DNA of 64,000 nt, taken from Eublepharis macularius. Lineage: Eukaryota > Chordata > Lepidosauria > Squamata > Eublepharidae. The stretch is from contig NC_072791.1 in NCBI RefSeq assembly GCF_028583425.1, positions 12,977,868 to 13,041,867 of the forward strand, written 5' to 3'. The translations under genes were made by a program, and so were the position numbers. The stretch's first letter is position 1; every line of letters begins with the position of its first letter. Under the pieces are notes generated by a model that did no database searches, had not been told where the DNA came from, and was given only the letters and a program-made list of their open reading frames with translations. Shown piece by piece: positions 57,414 to 64,000 of the stretch.

Positions 57414-58431
57414 TTTGGTTTTGTATCTATTTCTACTACTAATTGTGACAAAAATTGACTGCATTTCGGAAAGATGCCACACCCAAGAAGGATAGTTGTC
57501 CAGAATACACGTTTCTTAGGAGCTGGGGGAAAAGTGTACACAGGGAATTCAAACTCTGCAGGTAAGTGTTGGTTGGGGGTGTATTTTTTACAGCTGTGTA
57601 ATTTGAGCTTTGCAGTGAGACTCCATGTCCTTTTTTCAGTTTCAGACGGAGAATGGAGTTTGGCCTGAGAGCCAGGTTCCATGTGGCGTAGAATAATGCC
57701 TGTGCATTAAAAGACAAAGGTAGAGACTCCAGAGTGTGTGTCAGATTTTTTTGCTTTTCTATTTCCACGCAGTGCAAACTACAGCAGGGCTGGGCACACA
57801 AACGTTTCTGCCCTGGTTGTTGTGGATTATGGGATGCCTCTTCACCTGGCTTTCACTGTGATTGTGCCTGCTCCTTAGAAAGTCTCAATCCTTTGTAAGG
57901 GCGATCACCACTATACGCGGAGGACAGAGGAAATGAGTGCCTGAGAAGAGGGCATCTTGAGAAGAGGGCATCTTGCCTATAACCATTCAAATTCCATGGC
58001 AGAGATGAACTTGGGTGGGGACTTCTAGGTTCAGCTGCGTCACCAGAACACTTGCCTGTCTCTGCCATGATTTTGAAAAAAACATGTTCCGAAGCAGCAT
58101 AAACTAAACAATAAAGAACTGGCCTCAGTGTGTCTTTTTCAGTCTATGCTCAAGGTTTCTCCAGTGGCAATTAAACATACAAGCCAGGACCGTATCTCTT
58201 TATGGCAGCTGACTAAGAGTAGACTGAACCATATCAACTAAAACAAAAAAGCCCAGGATGGAGTTGTTTGAATGATCTTTTGAGCGACCTCCTCCTGTAT
58301 GGGGCTCCCAGCCAGGGACTGGCTTAACAGGGCAATGTTGCAGCATCAAGCGGTCATAGCTAGTAAGTAGGACCCCTCCTCACAATGTTGGTTTAAGGAA
58401 ATGAGAAAAAATGGGTAGAGGGGGGCGGGAG
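57414..58431. other. Intergenic sequence
   Basis: A 16-base tandem duplication (GAAGAGGGCATCTTGA) lies at about 57946-57976. Nothing else recognised. Confidence 0.5.
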
Positions 58432-58515
58432 AGCCAGAGCTCAATAGCACAACACCTGCTTATGTATGCAGAAGTCTCTATGCTCAGCCCCTGGCATCTC
58501 CAATTGAAGAGCCCC
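58432..58515 (+). mobile_element. SINE family B, 5' half (split)
   Basis: 'GAGCCAGAGCTCAATAGCAC' and 'CAGCCCCTGGCATCTCCAAT'. It continues at 58934. Confidence 0.6.
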
Positions 58516-58933
58516 CACTCTCCTGGCTTTCCGTAAACGATGCAAAACCGAACTATTCAAAAAGGCTTTTTACTCAAATGGGAGGGCTGTATTGTAGGGA
58601 AGGGGTCTCAGATGCTTTGCTAATGAGCTAGGGATCATAGACTTGATCACTATATTGCCTTACATATTATCTGCTACTTTAAATATGTATTCCTATGTAC
58701 CACCAGTGCTCCATGTTGTCTAATGTTAGTCCTAGAATTGATCTTCTTCAGCATTTCTTCAACTCAGTATTGGATTCTTGGTAATGCCATGTCTTTGTAA
58801 ACTTGTGTCTATTTACCCAATGGCATTGTTTATTGAAATGTCCTTGATACTGATAGTACTAATCTCATACTGTGTAATCCGCCTTGAGTCTCAGTGAGAA
58901 AGGCGGACTATAAATGACATAAATAAAATAAGG
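58516..58933 (+). mobile_element. L2-type LINE 3' end, group A, nested in a SINE
   Basis: It starts within the RT C-terminus (frame with CKTELFKKAFYSNGRAVL-type residues) and runs through the UTR to 'GAGAAAGGCGGACTATAAAT' and AAATAAAATAA. Closely resembles 45.7-46.16 kb. Confidence 0.8.
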
Positions 58934-59035
58934 AACTCAGGCACAAGGTCTTATGAAAGACTTTTCTTTAGAGAGCTACCACCAGCTGGAGTAGACAATA
59001 CTGAGTAAAATGGGTGGATGATCTGATTCCATATG
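58934..59035 (+). mobile_element. SINE family B, 3' half
   Basis: 'TCTTTAGAGAGCTACCACCA', 'GCTGGAGTAGACAATACTGA' and 'GATGATCTGATTCCATATG' complete the interrupted family B SINE. Confidence 0.6.
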
Positions 59036-61061
59036 TGGAATCAATTTCGGAGGAAGATGCCAAATGCTGTGGACTGAATCAACCTAGTTGATCAGCCATG
59101 TGGTTAATCCTTTGTTAAAAAGCCTGCCTACTTTGAGCTTGTAGGCATCTTTGGAATTTTGACAACAGATAATAGGTGCCAAGGGGGCTGCGGCCTATTA
59201 CGGAATGCGGGCAGGTTCCAAACCAAGTGTCATTCGACAATGGAAGGAGTTTCTGCAGCTTTTTATGAATGATTGCTTCCTAAAGCCATACAGGCCATGC
59301 CTACTCCTAGATTCTTTGAATGCGTCTTCTGCAATGATGAAGAGGAGCGGCGCCAGGATCTTTTCTTTGTCTGGGAAAGAAGGAAGTGGGCTTCAGGAAA
59401 CAGCCTGGTGAGCACTACATTGGCTAAATACTGCTTTAGAGCAAGTAAAGTCGTTCCCCTTATAACCCTGTGAAAACACAAGTATTGGCATTTACCTGAC
59501 CAGGCAGAGACTTTCATTCAAATGTCTGCTTAGCTATGAAACTTACTGGGTGGCTGTAGCCCCAATCACCGCATTCAAATAAATTTATATGATGTGATTT
59601 TCTGAGGATTATGTGGAATAGCCCTAATTTAGTTATTCTGACCTGTGCAGAGAAAGGGAAGAGTGTCTCTATCGCTACACGTTTTTTCTACCCTCACTCC
59701 AACAGCTTCAAGGCGCATTGCAAGACTTTCCTCCTTCCCTTTATTTTAGTCCCACATTCGCCCTGCGAGGTGGGTTAAGCTGAGAGAGGAAATTGTCAGC
59801 CAGCAAGCTTCATAACTGGGTAAAGATTTAAACTGCTACCTCTACCCTCCCCAAAGCAGCAATCAAAACGTCTCAGCGCAGATATATATTTGTAGGTATA
59901 CAAAAGCCACAACTAGATGTATATTGGATCCCCCCCCCAACTATTTTTATATGGCCACCTAGCAAACAGGGTGCAGTTTTCACTAAGGGCCCTGCTTTTA
60001 CCCACAAGATCATTCCTGGGGTACCAAAGTGCAACTTTGGGCATTTAAGAATTCGTTCCATTAGGTTGCAGATGAGGAACAGTTTCCAGCCAGCCATTAC
60101 TGGCATATCATCCATCCATCCAAATAAGCCTAGAAGAATCCAACAAGGAATGACCTGAGAGGAAGGAAGCAGTGGAGTAAGCTGCTTAGAAGAAAACCCT
60201 AAAGCCAGGCTGGGTATCTTTAATCTCCCCAAACACACATTTTGTAACCAGAATAAATGATGCAAGTTAGCCATGGACTTGTTTTGTGTAGTTTACAGAA
60301 ATGAGACTTTTCTAGAAGCCACCCCTACAAAGAATTTGGACTGTATTTTGGGTAAATACTACAAGAATGGAAAGAGGAGGATATGAAATGTAGAGAATGG
60401 CAGTAGGGAGAGAATGGTAAATAGAGAGACTAGTTCCAAGGGACATGAACAATAAAAGGTGTTAGCAACAGCGTAGCCCTTTTTTGCTTCTACTAGTCTC
60501 ATGGCTTCTGGCCTTTCCAAACCCCCTCCCCCTGAAAGAAACACAGACCTCACTGTTAGGTCTATGTACTGCACATACAGAAAACGGCGTCCGATGCAGA
60601 ACCTAAGTGATCTTAATTTTCTAGAAGACTCACATGAAATCTATGAGTTTCCTTCCCACTGAATGAGAGATTTTGTTTCTGAGTGGGTGGGTGGGTGGAG
60701 ACCAAGTCTTTAAAAATGATCAACTTGTCTGAAGAGTATATAAACCGAATGGGTCTTTTCACTAACTCAAGGGCCCCCGTGTATCAGGGAATCTTGCACA
60801 TACACACAGGTAAATCTAGCGTGCAGATGCCTTACGCTGCCCAGCCAAACATTAAGCAGAGGTTTGTCCAGATCCATAAAGTGCTCCCTTGTGGAGCTCA
60901 TCGTCTACATTTGCAGACAGATCACTGTTTTTGGATCCCATATGCTACAGGAACGTCTGGGGCTGACTGTATGGAGCTGAGCAGGAAGACAGCTACAGAA
61001 ATGGCCTGGAAGACAAAGGTGGTTCATCAACAAGCTCAGCATCTTCCGCTAGATGCTTCAT
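59036..61061. other. Intergenic sequence
   Basis: An old reversed SINE remnant lies at about 59735-59870 ('CCCTGCGAGGTGGGTTAAGC'). A C-run lies at 59930-59938. No gene recognised; ORFs at 59205-59517 and 59873-60274 have no secure domain. Confidence 0.5.
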
Positions 61062-61160
61062 TTATGTTATTTATTTATTTTGGACTTTAATTCCATCCTC
61101 CCCGCGAGCAGGCTCAGGGTGGATCACATCATTTAAAACCATAATAATTATGGTTTGAGC
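61062..61160 (-). mobile_element. L2-type LINE 3' end, group B
   Basis: 'TTATGTTATTTATTTATTTT' then 'CATCCTCCCCGCGAGCAGGC' is the reversed group B 3' terminus. Confidence 0.65.
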
Positions 61161-61936
61161 TCAAGGGATGAAAACGCACATAGGCAGCTACTACTTCCTG
61201 TGACTGCTCCTGTGAAGGGGTCACTCATTCAGCGAAAACCTCTCATTTCCTAGCTCTTCCAGCCCTCCTGCTGCACCACAGCCCTGGTACGAATCAGGAC
61301 TCCACAGCCACTATTTGCCTTCGAGACCCAATCCCACCCAACTGAGCCCTGAGTCCCAACACGTGAGTCTTGGCTGCAACTTCGATGGGACCCTCAGGCA
61401 GGCTCTGTAGCAACCTTAACCTTAGAATCAAACAGCTTCAAGTTCTTTCTCACCCTCTTCTTAAAGAGGCTATGGCCCCTCCTCAGGGAGAGGGACCAGT
61501 GTCGGCACACAGGCCCTCTTTAAGAATTCAACCACTGACTAGGCAAGCTCATCCCTCGCCTCTGCCCAGGTTCCTCCTTTCCACAAACACTCCCCCACCC
61601 CCACCCCCAAATCATCCTAAACAAAACTGTAACACTAACAAAACCTAAGGGAAGGGGTGTTGCTAATTTGCTGGCAGGAAACAGAGGGTTTTTCATTGCT
61701 TCAGGAATGACCGCACACAACTTTAAAAGAAGACACTATTCTGGATAGGAAAATAAAAATTTAATCTTCTTTCAAGTAAAAGAAATGGACCCCTCCACTG
61801 GATGGAGCTGGAAAAAACAAAGCGATGCTGCAGCATGAACTTTTCAGAGGCAAGCATCAATTCTTCTTACAAGCATGCCCACCTTGAAGGACAGAACCCA
61901 AGTGTCGCTTGGCCTTCTTTTAACATGTCGGGACTC
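61161..61936 (-). other. Intergenic and TRMT5 3' UTR
   Basis: The part from 61936 down to about 61745 is the probable TRMT5 3' UTR. The remainder has no recognised feature. Confidence 0.5.
61760..61765 (-). promoter_or_regulatory. TRMT5: Possible poly(A) signal ATTAAA of TRMT5
   Basis: ATTAAA on the minus strand, about 172 bases after the TRMT5 stop. It is the nearest acceptable hexamer. A longer 3' UTR ending in the AT-rich LINE remnant near 61.07 kb cannot be excluded. Confidence 0.35.
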
Positions 61937-62022
61937 CTAAACAGCCTCTGTCATTTTTTCTTCCAGCAACTCTTCGTATGGGCGGAGGCGCTTGGAGGCT
62001 GGTTCCTGGAGGTTATCTGCAC
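61937..62022 (-). CDS. TRMT5: TRMT5 terminal coding exon with stop codon
   Basis: The minus-strand acceptor TTGCAG ends at 62023. The first two bases complete the Gly codon opened at 63919. The frame then reads ADNLQEPASKRLRPYEELL and finishes EEKMTEAV, stop TAG at 61939-61937. The placement fits the divergent hydrophilic C-terminal tail of TRMT5: the human tail has a comparable acidic stretch followed by a basic KRQR-type motif, here KRLR. The match is weaker than for the upstream exon, but phase, acceptor, strand, position and motif agree. The last intron is 1,896 bp. The gene converges tail to tail on MNAT1, as in human. Confidence 0.85.
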
Positions 62023-62390
62023 CTGCAAGTTTAACATGACAAATAAATCAGTCCATGCAGATTTGAGTGGCACTTTTATACATTTTTAACATGGGTCAGG
62101 GTGCATAGCTTAAGCGTCATCTCCACAAGTCTTGGGCTCATAGTAGCCATTTGCAATGAGATTCAGTACCAGTCCCCTGCACGTTGACACACATTTGTCA
62201 TGGGATCACAGAACAGAACCTGTTCTGCATATACCAGAAGGGAAATGGCACAAGCAGCAATTTTAAGTGGTTACCCAAAGCTGGGCAATAAGAATTAGCC
62301 TTCCAAGAAAAGGAAGTGGGGGGAAGGAAAGATTAAAGCCAGAAAAAGGAAATAAAATTAAAACCACACAAATGGAAAAATGTCATGGTG

Positions 62391-62475
62391 TAGGCTTGCC
62401 AAGCTCCAGGTGGAGCTTAGAGATCTCCTGGAATTACAAGTGATCTCCAGACAACAGAGATCAGTTGCCCTGGAG
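62391..62475. mobile_element. Truncated TIR element of the TAGGGTTGCCA family
   Basis: 'TAGGCTTGCCAAGCTCCAGG', 'GAGATCTCCTGGAATTACAA' and 'GAGATCAGTTGCCCTGGAGA' parallel the right half of 28794-29021 in reverse. The other end is missing. Confidence 0.55.
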
Positions 62476-62516
62476 AACACCATAACCCAATAGGAAGCTC
62501 TCCCAGTCAGACTGAC

Positions 62517-63293
62517 CAAAAACAAAGAGTGGAAACCTACAACCGGGAGTGGATACTAAAACACAATTCTCAAAGTTGTTTTTTATAATTAAATAAGTGC
62601 AAGATGCTACGTGTTAAATACATATAAATACAGTATAAATACATTTACAATAAATATCTAAAAGACATACAAAATATCCACAATCTAATAAATACAATAT
62701 TATGGCCAAGTAAGTCCATAGATTATAATATGAAACTAACATCCAACAGAGAGTTTGCAGTTGATTCTTTCTCTCTAGGTGCAACAGCAAAAACGGATCC
62801 CAAACGGAACAAAAACTTCCACAGGTAAGTGTCCTGGATGGTTATCAGTCTTACATATCATATTAATTCTTTTTTCTTTTTCTGGTTGTGTTGTGGGGTG
62901 GGCCGAATGCTGACACACAAGAGACTCCATGTGTGTCAGTGGATGCAGAGTGGACTTTATGAATATCCCTTGATGAAGTTGGTCCAATGAAACAAGACAC
63001 ATTAGCCAACCCTTTTGGGGATTGCAGAACTTGTTTCCTATGATTCCGGTTCCACCTGCAAACTCTGTGGGACGTTAGTTTCATATTACAATCTATGGAC
63101 TTACTTGGCCGTAATATTGTATTTATTGGATTGTGGATATTTTGTGTCTTTTAGATATTTATTGTAAATTTATTTATACTGTATTTATATGTACGTAGCA
63201 CGTAGCACCTTGCACTTATTTAATTATAAAAAACAACTTTGAGAATTGTATTTCAGTATCCACTCCCGGTTGTGGGTTTCCACTTTGTTTTTG
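62517..63293. mobile_element. Long foldback element in TRMT5 intron (Penelope-related, inferred)
   Basis: The left arm (62517-62760) and right arm (63057-63293) are inverted copies of about 240 bases, e.g. CAACCGGGAGTGGATACT against AGTATCCACTCCCGGTTG. A 296-base spacer holds a hammerhead-like core (62970-62993). Outer ends are CAAAAACAAAG and CTTTGTTTTTG. No target duplication was identified and there is no coding capacity. Long inverted terminal repeats with a hammerhead suggest a Penelope-type derivative. Confidence 0.65.
62970..62993 (+). ncRNA. Hammerhead-ribozyme-like core in foldback spacer
   Basis: TTGATGA (C3 changed to T), then a 4-bp stem with a 3-base loop (GTTG/CAAT with one G-U), then GAAAC. 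The order of core segments is right but the first core base and the short stem argue for decay. Confidence 0.4.
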
Positions 63294-63918
63294 CCCAGGA
63301 TTCACGTGTTCTACATGTGCACAGAGGCTTTTAGCTTTTCCCCGTTCTCACTGCAACCATTCCCAATGACGAGACCACCAAGGCAATATTCAGTATAGTG
63401 CAAAGAGGCTTCTGCTGGAAGACAAATATCTGCACCTTGACAGAGCCCGTAAGAGCCCCTGGAGTATGAACAGCACTGAAGTTTCCAGGCAGCGAACCTA
63501 GATTTTGCATCAGAGCACAACCCAAGAATCAAGGGCTGTTTTGCATGTTACGATCTTCTTATAAGAAAGGCATTTCCACGTGGGGAAAAGGAAGCACAAG
63601 TGTTGCCTACGGATGTGTGATGACTCCACATGCATTCATATACATGCACAGGGAATGGCAACTAGCTGGGCCTTCCCAGCACAGGTCTAACGATGAAACC
63701 GAGGCACGTGCAATCACAATACACGACACCTGTGCAGTTCTAATGCTCTTCACAGAATCACTTTCATTGCAGGAGGTTCACAGCGCTTGGAGCGGCCATG
63801 AGAAATCTCCCAGAACCCACCTAAGGTAGTTGTTTAGGAAACTCGTTTCTGTGTCTGAGCATCAAAGCACATGCTTAAATCCTCACAGCAATCCCGCCTC
63901 CTCCCCTGGTGAATTTAC

Positions 63919-64000
63919 CTGCCGTGGAAGGCTGCACCTGGTACAACACCTCGGCTGGGATGCGGAAGCTAATGCACATCATTTCCTTATTGGGTGCCAC
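63919..64000 (-). CDS. TRMT5: TRMT5 internal coding exon, cut by window edge (tRNA m1G37 methyltransferase)
   Basis: Read on the minus strand from 64000 the frame gives VAPNKEMMCISFRIPAEVLY, which matches the remembered vertebrate TRMT5 segment containing VAPNKEMLCITFQIPASVLY. TRMT5 is the Trm5/class I SAM-dependent enzyme that methylates N1 of guanosine 37 in tRNA, mainly in mitochondria and also the nucleus in vertebrates. The conserved segment is the last strand region of the methyltransferase fold. A donor CAG|GTAAAT at 63918 ends the exon in phase 1; without splicing, the frame would run 14 codons further to a TAA at about 63875 and lose the known tail. The 5' part of the exon and the other exons lie beyond the window. 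Confidence 0.93.

Larger units (their letters stand above)
62023..63918 (-). other. TRMT5: TRMT5 last intron
   Basis: Bounded by GTAAAT (donor, 63918) and CAG (acceptor, 62023) on the minus strand, with phase 1 matching on both sides. It holds a truncated TAGGGTTGCCA-type repeat (62391-62475) and a long foldback element (62517-63293). The remainder, including 63294-63918, shows no recognised feature. Confidence 0.8.

Noticed and set aside
59160-59260. Plus-strand segment reading KGAAAYYGMRAGSK and VIRQWKEF, reminiscent of a transposase helix-turn-helix
   Set aside because: Only about 25 residues, with no catalytic domain, terminal repeats or continuation. The similarity is too weak to name.

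Overview
This is a vertebrate genomic window, almost certainly from a squamate reptile (lizard or gecko type). Two single-copy genes are recognisable from conserved exons, and their convergent order (MNAT1 then TRMT5) is the order known in human. The squamate call rests on the repeats: a Sauria-type SINE ending in ACCTTT units, BovB/RTE and 5S-rRNA-derived SINE copies, abundant CR1 and L2 LINEs, Penelope-like elements and many non-autonomous hAT transposons. No prokaryotic, viral, CRISPR or operon-like feature is present.

Layout. Positions 1-781 are intron. Positions 782-903 (+) are the penultimate coding exon of MNAT1 (MAT1, the CDK-activating-kinase assembly factor of TFIIH). Positions 904-56101 are one 55-kb intron, and 56102-56222 (+) is the last coding exon, with an AATAAA at 56525. 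From about 56.5 to 61.8 kb is the intergenic interval. On the minus strand, 61937-62022 is the last coding exon of TRMT5 (tRNA m1G37 methyltransferase) and 63919-64000 is part of the preceding exon; the rest of TRMT5 lies beyond the right edge.

The MNAT1 intron is a stack of transposons. Main items: a degraded CR1 with ORF1 and ORF2 remnants (6.1-9.96 kb, -); a nearly intact Penelope-like element with reverse transcriptase and GIY-YIG endonuclease (11.96-14.83 kb, -); CR1 fragments (30.6-31.3 kb -, 34.2-35.5 kb +); about fifteen L2-type LINE pieces; several SINE families; a BovB 3' end with a perfect 12-bp target duplication (47.3 kb); and seven hAT-type elements, five with perfect 8-bp target duplications. 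Several insertions are nested and can be ordered in time.

The least ordinary material is Penelope-related. There are long inverted-repeat (foldback) insertions at 29.93-30.35 kb and at 62.5-63.3 kb (the latter in the last TRMT5 intron), tail-to-tail palindromes of Penelope ends at 0.2, 41.8 and 57.1 kb, and hammerhead-ribozyme-like cores in three different element families. The listed ORFs outside the two genes and the LINE/Penelope coding remnants look like chance or repeat-derived frames. All family assignments come from reading the sequence and from remembered family features; no search was run.
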